Notes under the pieces: generated by a model | Database searches by the model: none | What the model was told of the DNA's origin: nothing | Seen by the model: only the letters and a program-made list of their open reading frames with translations | DNA from: an uncultured Faecalibacterium sp. | GTDB lineage: Bacteria; Bacillota; Clostridia; Oscillospirales; Ruminococcaceae | Assembly: GCA_902463905.1 (NCBI GenBank) | Contig: CABQHF010000009.1 | Span: forward strand, 1-21,065 | DNA: 21,065 nt | Direction of reading: 5' to 3' | Made by a program: the position numbers and the translations under genes | Shown here: piece after piece, positions 8,132 to 14,370 of the stretch | Layout: each line of letters opens with the position of its first letter | How positions within the stretch are numbered: the first letter of the stretch is position 1

Positions 8132-8482
8132 ATGATGGCGATCCTGGAAAAGACCATCCGCAGCCGGAACTTTGATACCCTTCTCCACAGGCTGGAACAG
8201 GCCATCCCGGACAGCAGCTGGTCTGCGGATCTGGAAGCGGGCAGCGATTTCAAGGAAGGTGCAGCCCGGTGCAGTGTCCGGGTGTTCGAGCGGTACAGCA
8301 TGATCGGCGGCAACCGCCTGAGCCTGACGCTCACCCTATTCCAGAACGGCGACAGCCCCATCCGGCTGTCCGCCATCACCGCAGGCGGCAGTCAGGCCGT
8401 GTTCTTCAAGATGAACACGCTGGGCGAGGAATCCTTCCTGGAGGATGTAAAAGAACTTTTGGACGAAATTCTAGAGGCGTAA
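8132..8482 (+). CDS. Small conserved protein, DUF6054-like
   Basis: A 116-aa soluble protein with no signal peptide or membrane segment. The wording of its middle and C-terminal part (CSVRVFERYSMIGGNRLSLT, then ITAGGSQAVFFKMNTLGEESFL) resembles a short family of Clostridia proteins that I recall as DUF6054; the function is unknown. It looks like a small alpha/beta fold ending in an amphipathic helix (VKELLDEILEA). Start: ATG 8132, with GGAGGG at 8123-8128; the adjacent ATG 8135 has slightly better spacing. The stop is one base before the next start, so the two genes form a pair. No strong promoter is visible upstream; a weak -10 (TAAGAT 8088-8093) is possible. Confidence 0.75.
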   Translation: MMAILEKTIRSRNFDTLLHRLEQAIPDSSWSADLEAGSDFKEGAARCSVRVFERYSMIGGNRLSLTLTLFQNGDSPIRLSAITAGGSQAVFFKMNTLGEESFLEDVKELLDEILEA

Positions 8483-8483
8483 G

Positions 8484-8855
8484 ATGTTTTACAGTTGGTC
8501 TGACACGATATTCCGTGTGCTGTTCCCCATCGCATTTCTCTGCTGCCTGGGTATTTTCCTCTTTACGCTGGTCTCCAACCTCCGCAATTGGAATCAGAAT
8601 AACCATGCGCCCAAGCTGTCCGTCCCGGCAGCGGTGGTGGCCAAGCGGACGCAGATCTCCCATTCCAACATGGCCAACGCCGGGGATATGACCGGCACAC
8701 ACGGCTATACCGTCTACTGTGTGACCTTTCAGGTAGAAAGCGGCGACCGGATGGAGTTTGCGGTCAGCGGCGCAGAATACGGAATGCTCGCGGAAGGTGA
8801 TATCGGAAAGCTAATCTTTCAGGGCACACGTTATCTCGGCTTTGCGCGCAGGTGA
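8484..8855 (+). CDS. DUF2500-like membrane-anchored protein
   Basis: A 123-aa protein with one N-terminal membrane helix (about residues 10-30, IFRVLFPIAFLCCLGIFLF) and a C-terminal beta-rich domain outside it. The domain wording fits DUF2500: a segment like APKLSVPAAVVAKR, a variable loop, YTVYCVTFQVESGDRMEF, and the ending EYGMLAEGDIGKLIFQGTRY. The function of the family is not known. It starts one base after the preceding stop and is followed by a terminator, so the two small genes share a transcript. Confidence 0.8.
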   Translation: MFYSWSDTIFRVLFPIAFLCCLGIFLFTLVSNLRNWNQNNHAPKLSVPAAVVAKRTQISHSNMANAGDMTGTHGYTVYCVTFQVESGDRMEFAVSGAEYGMLAEGDIGKLIFQGTRYLGFARR

Positions 8856-8896
8856 ACGGTGCCCTCAGTACCCGAAATTTTTATAAACAAAAAAAG

Positions 8897-8933
8897 AAAA
8901 GCACTGTGCTTCCAACGAAGTACAGTGCTTTTT

Positions 8934-8934
<1 letters not shown>
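8897..8934. terminator. Two-way terminator between the DUF2500 gene and tRNA-Ala
   Basis: AAAAGCACTGT…ACAGTGCTTTT forms a long stem (GCACTGT 8901-8907 with ACAGTGC 8922-8928, extended inward by CTT/AAG). An A-run lies on the left and a T-run on the right, so it can stop transcripts from both sides. It ends exactly where the tRNA-Ala CCA end lies. Confidence 0.92.
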
Positions 8935-9009
<75 letters not shown>

Positions 9010-9044
9010 AGAGCTGGTATGTCGTGCGTCTGACGACATGAGTT

Positions 9045-9073
9045 ATTATACCAGCAAGGTCGTACTTTGTCAA
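9045..9073 (-). promoter_or_regulatory. Consensus promoter of tRNA-Ala
   Basis: On the minus strand, -35 TTGACA (9068-9073), 17 bases, and -10 TATAAT (9045-9050) are both perfect consensus. The start would be near 9038, giving a leader of about 28 bases that carries the hairpin ATGTCGT/ACGACAT (9019-9025, 9033-9039). Confidence 0.95.
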
Positions 9074-9354
9074 CGCCTTTTTTCTGATTTTTTCAAAAAG
9101 CGGCGCACAGGGCGCGGCAGGCTCTTTCGCATCAGCGCTCCGCCGCGTAAGGCTGCACCAGTTGCGGCGAGTGGGAACTGGAACCCAACATGGAATGCCT
9201 GTGGTATCTGTGCTCCAGGATTCCCTCTCTAACCGGGCCGGGCCGCACCGTGCTGGAAGAGACCGTGGACGCCAACCGGAAATACAAGATCTGCTCCAAC
9301 CGCCGGGTGCTGTATCAGCAGGGCAGGAATTACGAGCAGGACGGCGGCACGGAC
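9074..9354. other. Stretch with no recognised gene, start of the fragment zone
   Basis: No intact gene is visible. A plus-strand frame open from about 9160 (…MECLWYLC…, then DANRKYKICSNRRVLYQQGR) runs into the following remnant. Its wording is protein-like, but I do not recognise the family and see no ribosome site. It is probably another truncated gene. Confidence 0.4.
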
Positions 9355-9500
9355 ATGACATTCAACGATATTTTCAAAAGCAGCTTTCTGGAACAGGTCT
9401 CGGCCTTTTCCTTCACCGACATGGTCATCTCGCTGGCGCTGGCCGTGTTCGGCTCCCTCATCATCGGCGCGGTATTCGTGGGCATGAACCACTACAAGGA
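9355..9500 (+). pseudogene. DUF4956-like membrane protein remnant
   Basis: From ATG 9355 the frame reads MTFNDIFKSSFLEQVSAFSF followed by a hydrophobic stretch. This resembles the N-terminus of DUF4956 membrane proteins, which in gut Clostridia often sit next to VTC polyphosphate-polymerase-type genes. After about 28 residues it reads LAVFGSLIIGAVF, which looks like a late segment of the same family, so the middle seems to be deleted in frame. It then runs out at TAA 9517-9519 in unrelated sequence. No VTC or CotH neighbour is present. The family call is from memory of the family pattern and is moderate at best. Confidence 0.4.
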
Positions 9501-9506
9501 CGGTGC

Positions 9507-9611
9507 CGTGCCCTTGTAATCGGAGATATCCATGACTGTGAGCGGGATTTTTCCGAGCTGCTGCGCAAATTTCACTTTGACCCGTCCGCCGACCGGCTGA
9601 GCCTGCTGGGT
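9507..9611 (+). pseudogene. Calcineurin-like phosphoesterase, N-terminal fragment
   Basis: The frame reads RALVIGDIHDCERDFSELLR… and then …DRLSLLG. This is the first metal-binding block of bacterial metallophosphatases (usual form GDIHGC), up to the point where the second block (GDYIDRG) should begin. Here Gly is replaced by Asp (GDIHDC) and the start codon is missing. At 9612 the sequence switches without a stop into a phage capsid protein. It has no catalytic core and cannot work alone. Confidence 0.6.
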
Positions 9612-10274
9612 GCACCGCCCGCATGGACGCGCGACCAGTTGGAAGAGCTGAACGCCAGGAACATCGAGTACAACGGCAAACTGTACACCCAGTACGAGAT
9701 CAACCAGATGCAGCGGGCCCGGGAGCGCAATGTGCGCAAATGGAAAAAGCGCTATCTGGCCGAGAGCGCCGCCGGGTCTGACACCACCGACAGCGCCGTG
9801 CGCCTGAAAGCAGCCCGCCAGAGCCTGAGCGAGTTTGCCAAGGCCACCGGCGGGCGGGTGGACAGTGCCCGTGTCAGCGTGCCGAAGTTTGGCAGGAGTG
9901 AAGCCAGTAAGGCCGGATGGGCGGCAAAGACAACTCCGAACGACTTCAAAATTTACCGTGGCGTTGGTGCAAAAGCAAAAAACTACGTTGTGGTTGACAA
10001 ATCCACCGGAGAGGAATATTATTTTGTTGAAGGAACCAGAACACAAAATGCGCAGGTATTCGCCGGAAAAGGTGGCGTCAATCCTCTTCGTGAGGAAGTT
10101 GCGCAGGGCCTGTCCGATGAATTTGGCGGCAAGCCTGAGGACTGGCAGCACTGCAAAGCGAAGGGCTGGCTTGATGTTGACGGCGAAGCTGTAAAGGCGG
10201 AAGTCCACTGGTTCCAGAATGGCAGCGAAAAAGTAAAATTCAAGGTAAAGAGGTGGTTCTATGACGAAGATTGA
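9612..10274 (+). pseudogene. Phage minor capsid protein C-terminus with toxin-like extension (truncated)
   Basis: Residues encoded at 9612-9930 (WTRDQLEELNARNIEYNGKL, YEINQMQRARERNVRKWKKR, then a Lys/Arg/Gln-rich helix and VPKFGRS) fit the end of phage minor capsid protein 2 / MuF-type head proteins. From about 9930 a separate domain of about 113 aa follows. It has the motifs YYFVEGTR, QVFAGKGG, DWQHCKAKG and AEVHWFQ, and a basic end (KVKFKVKRWFYDED). Temperate-phage head proteins often carry such C-terminal polymorphic toxin domains. Base composition changes at the same place: 63% GC at 9721-9780 versus 43% at 9961-10020. The capsid N-terminus is gone and the frame is fused to a phosphoesterase fragment. 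An internal ATG (9708) could still give a 188-aa product, but it has no good ribosome site. Confidence 0.6.
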
Positions 10275-10428
10275 TACAGTCCGTTACATTGGCGATACAT
10301 CTCCGCTGGAATTAACTCACGGCAAAATCTATAAAGTTCTTTCTGTCGAACGCGGCTGGTATCGCATTGTAGACGATACCGGGGAAGATTACCTTTACCC
10401 TGCCGGCAATTTTGAAATCATCAACTGA
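10261..10428 (+). CDS. 55-aa protein, possible immunity protein
   Basis: Small soluble protein that begins MTKIDTVRYIGDTSPLEL, continues GKIYKVLSVERGWYRIVDD and ends YLYPAGNFEIIN. The pattern of short beta strands suggests an SH3-like barrel; similar short ORFs occur in Clostridia prophages. It overlaps the end of the toxin-like frame by 14 bases and shares its A/T-rich composition, the position where the immunity gene of a phage polymorphic toxin is expected. A terminator begins at its stop codon, so toxin domain, small ORF and terminator look like one acquired cassette. The frame is intact. The immunity role is inference from position only. Confidence 0.6.
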   Translation: MTKIDTVRYIGDTSPLELTHGKIYKVLSVERGWYRIVDDTGEDYLYPAGNFEIIN

Positions 10429-10460
10429 ACCACGATGCACACGCACCGTGGTTTTCTTTT
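10428..10460 (+). terminator. Terminator after the 55-aa ORF
   Basis: AACCACG (10428-10434) pairs with CGTGGTT (10447-10453), with an inner TGC/GCA, followed by TTTTCTTTT. Confidence 0.8.
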
Positions 10461-10500
10461 GCCCAAAATCAGAAGAACATTCACTAAAATCCCCCATTTT

Positions 10501-10540
10501 AACCACTGTATGCCCTCTAAAGGCACAACAGTGGTTTTTT
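10501..10540 (+). terminator. Second terminator, directly before tRNA-Trp
   Basis: AACCACTGT (10501-10509) pairs with ACAGTGGTT (10528-10536), with an inner TGCC/GGCA, followed by six T to 10540. It ends three bases before the tRNA. Confidence 0.85.
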
Positions 10541-10543
10541 CAT

Positions 10544-10620
10544 GCCGTTTTAGCTCATGTTGGAAGAGCGCCGGTCTCCAAAACCGGAAGCGGGAGGTTC
10601 GATGCCTCCAGACGGTGCCA
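10544..10620 (+). tRNA. tRNA-Trp, anticodon CCA, in phage-remnant region
   Basis: 77-nt cloverleaf: acceptor GCCGTTT/AGACGGT (G1-U72 and one more wobble), D-arm GCTC/GAGC, anticodon arm CCGGT/ACCGG around CTCCAAA with anticodon CCA at 10578-10580, a five-base variable loop, T-arm GGAGG/CCTCC with loop TTCGATG, discriminator G73 as usual for tryptophan, and an encoded CCA end. All stems pair, so it looks functional. Its place between phage head genes suggests a phage-borne tRNA. No promoter is visible between the terminator and its 5' end. Confidence 0.88.
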
Positions 10621-10713
10621 CGCAGCGGGCGGTGCGTACCCCGCCCAAGACCGAATACTGACAGCGAACAGTGTAAAAAACTGTGGTCACACAACCTGAA
10701 AGGAGTTTCCACC

Positions 10714-10845
10714 ATGAAACGTGAAGATGTGAAGAACAAGATCCCCGGCATCACCGACGAGCAGCTGAACTGGCTCATGCAGGAGAACGGCGCGGACATC
10801 AACCGGGAGAAGTCCGCCGCCACCGCCCTGCAGACCCAGCTGAAC
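10714..10845 (+). pseudogene. Phage scaffold protein (GP20-like), N-terminal fragment
   Basis: From ATG 10714, with a good ribosome site AAAGGAG (10699-10705), the frame begins MKREDVKNKIPGITDEQLNW and continues …NGADINREKSAATALQTQL. This is the typical start of phage minor structural GP20/scaffold proteins, which assist capsid assembly. Only about 44 residues remain of roughly 200. After that the plus strand is the antisense of a recombinase gene, and the frame runs meaninglessly to 11061. In phages the scaffold gene follows the minor capsid gene, so 9612-10845 is probably one collinear piece of a head module. Confidence 0.65.
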
Positions 10846-10851
10846 AACGTG

Positions 10852-11031
10852 AATCATCTGCTGGAAATCCGGGCGGTTGTCGGTTTTTGCGGAAAGGGCG
10901 CGGTCAATGTAGTGCTTGATGACTGTGATGCCGTTCTTTTCGGCGTAGGCGGTGCATTCCCGGATCTGTCCCTCAATAGATTCTTCACGATGATTGTCGC
11001 TGGAACAGCGGGCGTAGAGTACGGCGGTCAT
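10852..11031 (-). pseudogene. Large serine recombinase, N-terminal fragment
   Basis: On the minus strand from ATG 11031, with ribosome site GGAGGTG, the frame begins MTAVLYARCSSDNHREESIE and continues with QIRECTAYAEKNGITVIKHY, ending NRPDFQQMI. This is the start of the resolvase catalytic domain, with the nucleophile serine in the YARCSS block (Ser9 or Ser10). It breaks off after about 60 residues, before the rest of the catalytic domain, the zinc ribbon and the coiled coil. At 10852 it meets the broken scaffold gene tail to tail. The start lies 18 bases beyond the lacI stop. It is the remains of an integrase-type enzyme. Confidence 0.75.
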
Positions 11032-11048
11032 ACTTTCACCTCCGGTTC

Positions 11049-12074
11049 TCATTCATTCTGATTCCTGCTCCCATCGTACTCTTTCACCGACCCACGTTCC
11101 ACCAATATGCCGGGCAGGGTCTCCCGGATGGTTTGTTCCGGGTCGTCCATCTGGGCGAGCAGAGCCGCTACGCTGTGCTGTGCCAATTCGTCGATCGGAG
11201 CGGCGTAGGTCGTCAGCGGCGGCATCATGTACTGGGTCATCTCGATGTTATCGAAGCCGACAACGGAAATGTCCTCCGGGATGCGCAGGCCGCACTCGCT
11301 TACAGCGCGATAAATGCCAATGGCAAGCACATCCATACTGGCAAAAAAGGCCGTGGGACGTTCCGGCTCCGGGCGGCGCAGCAACTCTGAGGCACGGCGG
11401 TAGGCTTCCTCTACGGTATTCACATCATAAACAAAGTTCTTTTTGTAGTCCGGCACCGCAAATTCTTCCATAGCACGCTTGCATCCGGCATAACGGCTAC
11501 GGAAACGCTGCCGTTCAAAATTTCCGAACAATCCCGCAATGCGGCGGTGTCCATGTTCCAGAAGATAGCGGGTCATCGCATAGCTGCCTTCCTCGTGATC
11601 TACCGTAATGCTGCTCAGTGCTTCGGGCAGAGAACGGTTGATCAGCACGATGGGCATTTTCTGCCTTTCTTTCAGTTGCACAAGGTGCTGTGCTTCATCG
11701 GCCACCGTCATGCAGACCACACCGTCAATGCCGCGGGCCGTCAGGCGTTCCAATGCCTGCTGCTCCTTTCCAGTGCTCTCATCGTTGTTGCACAGCAGGA
11801 TGGAATATCCTTTCGCAGCGGCGGCACGTTCCAGTGCCTTCATAATTTGCGGATAGAACAGGCTGTTGATGTCCGGCACCAGAAAGGCAATGGTATAGGT
11901 CCTGCCCTGCTTCAATCCGCGTGCCAGAATGTTGGGCTGGTAGCCCAGCTGCTCCACTGCCTGCAGCACCCGCCGCCGGGTCTCTTCCTCCACGAAGATG
12001 CGCCCGGACAGGGTGCGGGAAACGGTGCTGGTGGAAACACCGGCCAGCCTTGCCACGTCTTTGATCGTACTCAT
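11049..12074 (-). CDS. LacI family transcriptional regulator
   Basis: Repressor that probably controls the divergent operon at 12327-20810. The product is 341 aa. The N-terminal helix-turn-helix is residues 3-24 (IKDVARLAGVSTSTVSRTLS), followed by the hinge helix (YQPNILARGLKQ). A periplasmic-binding-like effector domain covers about residues 60-330 with the usual landmarks (GRTYTIAFLVPDINSLFYPQ, RGIDGVV, PEDISVVGFDN). Start: ATG 12074, with AGGAGGAGC upstream. Its own promoter faces away from the operon. Three sites with an AACGTT core, typical of LacI-family operators, lie at 12140, 12297 and 14329. The effector is unknown; the TRAP/CoA-transferase context suggests a carboxylate or its CoA derivative. 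Confidence 0.95.
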   Translation of the reverse strand: MSTIKDVARLAGVSTSTVSRTLSGRIFVEEETRRRVLQAVEQLGYQPNILARGLKQGRTYTIAFLVPDINSLFYPQIMKALERAAAAKGYSILLCNNDESTGKEQQALERLTARGIDGVVCMTVADEAQHLVQLKERQKMPIVLINRSLPEALSSITVDHEEGSYAMTRYLLEHGHRRIAGLFGNFERQRFRSRYAGCKRAMEEFAVPDYKKNFVYDVNTVEEAYRRASELLRRPEPERPTAFFASMDVLAIGIYRAVSECGLRIPEDISVVGFDNIEMTQYMMPPLTTYAAPIDELAQHSVAALLAQMDDPEQTIRETLPGILVERGSVKEYDGSRNQNE

Positions 12075-12100
12075 AGGGGATGCTCCTCCTTATCACTCTT

Positions 12101-12128
12101 ATCTTATCAGAGTGGCCGGAAAAATCAA
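12101..12128 (-). promoter_or_regulatory. Promoter of the lacI-type gene
   Basis: Minus strand -35 TTGATT (12123-12128), 16 bases, -10 TAAGAT (12101-12106). Operator 1 (12140-12151) lies just upstream of the -35 box. Confidence 0.6.
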
Positions 12129-12139
12129 GGCTTTTTGAT

Positions 12140-12151
12140 GAAAACGTTGGC
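12140..12151. promoter_or_regulatory. LacI-type operator 1 (imperfect)
   Basis: GAAAACGTTGGC carries the AACGTT core with a central CG at 12145-12146. It lies upstream of both promoters, 158 bp centre to centre from operator 2, close to 15 helical turns. Confidence 0.5.
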
Positions 12152-12248
12152 ATTTTCGATGATTCGATGAATCTTGTGAAAAACCGCCAAAAGCAGGACG
12201 CTGCATCTGTTAAAAATGGAGAAAGCTACATTTTTCAGGACGGCGCCC

Positions 12249-12277
12249 TTGACTTTTTTGGAGAAAAGGTCTATGCT
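12249..12277 (+). promoter_or_regulatory. Promoter of the flavoprotein/TRAP operon
   Basis: -35 TTGACT (12249-12254), 17 bases, -10 TATGCT (12272-12277); the start is near 12284. Operator 2 falls about 20 bases downstream, a position that would block initiation or early elongation. Confidence 0.7.
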
Positions 12278-12296
12278 TTAGCCATGACAACGATTG

Positions 12297-12310
12297 CACA
12301 AACGTTTACA
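12297..12310. promoter_or_regulatory. LacI-type operator 2
   Basis: CACAAACGTTTACA has the 8-bp core AAACGTTT centred on CG 12303-12304. It lies just downstream of the operon promoter and next to the ribosome site AAGGAGG (12312-12318). Confidence 0.65.
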
Positions 12311-12326
12311 CAAGGAGGCTAGGCAA

Positions 12327-14324
12327 ATGACGCACCAGATGATCAATCTTGGAGCCCGCGCGGTTCCATCCCTTTCGGTACAAACGCTGATCGTCGGCAG
12401 CGGCGCAGCAGGGCTGAATGCAGCAGCGGCTCTTTACAAAGAGGGACAGCACGACGTCGCACTTCTGACAGAGGGCCGCACGATGGGCACTTCCCGGAAC
12501 ACCGGGTCCGACAAACAGACCTACTACAAGCTGACTGCCTGCGGCAGCGACCCGGACAGCGTCCGGCAGATGACCGACATCCTCTTTTCCGGGCAGGCGG
12601 TGGACGGCGATACTGCCTTAGCGGAGGCTGCTCTTTCCAGCCGCTGCTTCTACCATCTGGTCGATCTGGGGGTTCCGTTTCCCTGCAACGGCTACGGTGA
12701 ATATGTGGGCTACAAGACCGACCACGACCCCAACCAGCGTGGGACTTCTGCGGGACCGCTGACTTCCAAATTCATGACCGAAGCCCTGTGGCGGGAAGTG
12801 GATGGCTACCATATCCCAGTGCTGGATGGCTACCAGCTGATCGAGCTTTTGACCGACACCGACAAAGCCGGGAAGCGCGTCTGTGGTGCCGTGGCACTGG
12901 ACCGGAAAAAGGCCGTGGAGAACACGCCGGATGCGTATCTGGTCATTCTGGCGGAGAACATCGTCTACGCCACCGGCGGCGAAGCGGGTCTGTATGAAAC
13001 CTCGGTCTATCCCGCCAGTCAGACAGGCGGCACCGGCGTGGCACTGCGGGCAGGAGCTGCCGGAAAGAACCTGACCGAATGGCAGTACGGCATCGCTTCC
13101 ATCAAGTTCCGGTGGAATCTGTCGGGTACCTACCAACAGGTGCTGCCCCGGTACATCTCCACCGAGCCGGATGGAAGCAACGAAAAAGAATTTCTCAACG
13201 AGTATTTTGACAACGCCCAGCAGCTGCTGAACGCCTGCTTCCTGAAAGGTTATCAGTGGCCGTTCGACCCCCGCAAGACCGCTGACCATGGTTCCTCTCT
13301 TGTGGATCTTCTGGTGTATCAGGAGACCGTCCTGCGCGGACGGCGGGTCTGGCTGGATTTCCGGCGCAATCCTTCCCCCAGCGAGACCGATTTCTATTTT
13401 GATTCCGATCGTCTGCCTGCGGAAGCACGAGAGTACCTGAAAAACTCGGATGGCCTGCGGGCTACCCCCATCGAGCGGCTGGAGCACATGAACCCCGCCG
13501 CCATCGAGCTGTACCGCAGCCACGGCATCGACCTTGCGGCAGAGCCGCTGGAGATCGCCGTCTGCGCCCAGCACAACAACGGCGGTCTGGCGGGCAGCGC
13601 ATGGTGGGAATCCAACCTCCGGCATCTGTTCCCGGTGGGCGAAGTCAACGGCAGTCACGGCGTGTACCGTCCGGGCGGCACGGCCCTGAATGCCGGACAG
13701 GTGGGCAGTCTGCGGGCTGCGCAGTACATTGCCGCCCGTTATACCGACAAGCCCCTCTCCGCCAAGGATGCCGCCAAGCGGTTTGGCAGCCAGATCACAA
13801 GTGCGATCCACTTCGGGCAGGATGCACTGGACAAGACCCGCCCGGTGCTTGATCTGCGGGCAGAAAAGCAGCTGCTTCAGCAGCGGATGAGCCGCTATGC
13901 AGCCTGCATCCGTGCGGCAAATGAAATGGAAACGGCCCTTGCCGAGGCCGAAGTCCAGCGCAAGCGTCTGGAAGCAGGCGGCATTCTGACCCCGGCAGAG
14001 CTGCCGCAGTACTATCGGCTGCGCGATCTGCTGGCAAGCCAGAAAGTATACCTGACCGCCATGCAGGATTACATCGCCGTCGGCGGCGCAAGCCGTGGCT
14101 CCTACCTCATCTGCGATGAGCGGGGCAGCAAGCCGCTGGACGCTCTGCCGGAGCTGTTCCGGGCGCGTATCCACGGCACAGAACTGGGCGGTAAGGTGCA
14201 GGAAGCCGTGCTGGAAAAGGACGAAGTGGTTTGCAATTGGCGGCCTGTCCGCCCTATCCCGCCGGAAGATAACTGGTTTGAAAAGGTCTGGCGCGATCAC
14301 CGCGCGAAAGCCTATTTTTTATAA
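12327..14324 (+). CDS. FAD-dependent oxidoreductase, fumarate reductase/SdhA-like flavoprotein
   Basis: Probable cytosolic flavoenzyme that oxidises or reduces a carboxylate. The product is 665 aa from ATG 12327 (AAGGAGG eight bases upstream). The FAD Rossmann motif is GSGAAG (residues 24-29) in LIVGSGAAGLNAAAALYKEG. A second FAD contact region is NIVYATGGEAG. Near residues 410-460 the order QHNNGGLAGSAWWE, LFPVGEVNGSHG, RPGGTALNAGQVG parallels the active-site and FAD-closing blocks of the fumarate reductase/aspartate oxidase family. The C-terminal third is helical, as in SdhA (contains GGASRGSYL). There is no signal peptide, haem motif or FMN-binding domain, so it is not an exported respiratory reductase. 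It is the first gene of the LacI-controlled operon. The substrate is not known. Confidence 0.85.
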   Translation: MTHQMINLGARAVPSLSVQTLIVGSGAAGLNAAAALYKEGQHDVALLTEGRTMGTSRNTGSDKQTYYKLTACGSDPDSVRQMTDILFSGQAVDGDTALAEAALSSRCFYHLVDLGVPFPCNGYGEYVGYKTDHDPNQRGTSAGPLTSKFMTEALWREVDGYHIPVLDGYQLIELLTDTDKAGKRVCGAVALDRKKAVENTPDAYLVILAENIVYATGGEAGLYETSVYPASQTGGTGVALRAGAAGKNLTEWQYGIASIKFRWNLSGTYQQVLPRYISTEPDGSNEKEFLNEYFDNAQQLLNACFLKGYQWPFDPRKTADHGSSLVDLLVYQETVLRGRRVWLDFRRNPSPSETDFYFDSDRLPAEAREYLKNSDGLRATPIERLEHMNPAAIELYRSHGIDLAAEPLEIAVCAQHNNGGLAGSAWWESNLRHLFPVGEVNGSHGVYRPGGTALNAGQVGSLRAAQYIAARYTDKPLSAKDAAKRFGSQITSAIHFGQDALDKTRPVLDLRAEKQLLQQRMSRYAACIRAANEMETALAEAEVQRKRLEAGGILTPAELPQYYRLRDLLASQKVYLTAMQDYIAVGGASRGSYLICDERGSKPLDALPELFRARIHGTELGGKVQEAVLEKDEVVCNWRPVRPIPPEDNWFEKVWRDHRAKAYFL

Positions 14325-14328
14325 GCAC

Positions 14329-14346
14329 CATGCAAACGTTTGCATG
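14329..14346. promoter_or_regulatory. LacI-type operator 3, perfect palindrome
   Basis: CATGCAAACGTTTGCATG is an 18-bp perfect palindrome between the flavoprotein stop and the CoA-transferase ribosome site (AAAGGAG 14355-14361). It fits a LacI/PurR-type operator and also the general cre consensus for CcpA. A weak -10 (TATAAG 14320-14325) just upstream may mark an internal promoter. Confidence 0.8.
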
Positions 14347-14370
14347 ACGAACTGAAAGGAGAACGAAGGT

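Noticed and set aside
9162..10274. One intact 370-aa protein
   Set aside because: The first 115 codons are out of frame with the DUF4956-like remnant and look random. The recognisable parts are fragments of a phosphoesterase and a capsid protein.
10435..11061. One 208-codon plus-strand gene from 10435
   Set aside because: The frame covers the tRNA-Trp, then the scaffold fragment, then the antisense of a recombinase. Only 10714-10845 has protein homology, so the rest is not one gene.
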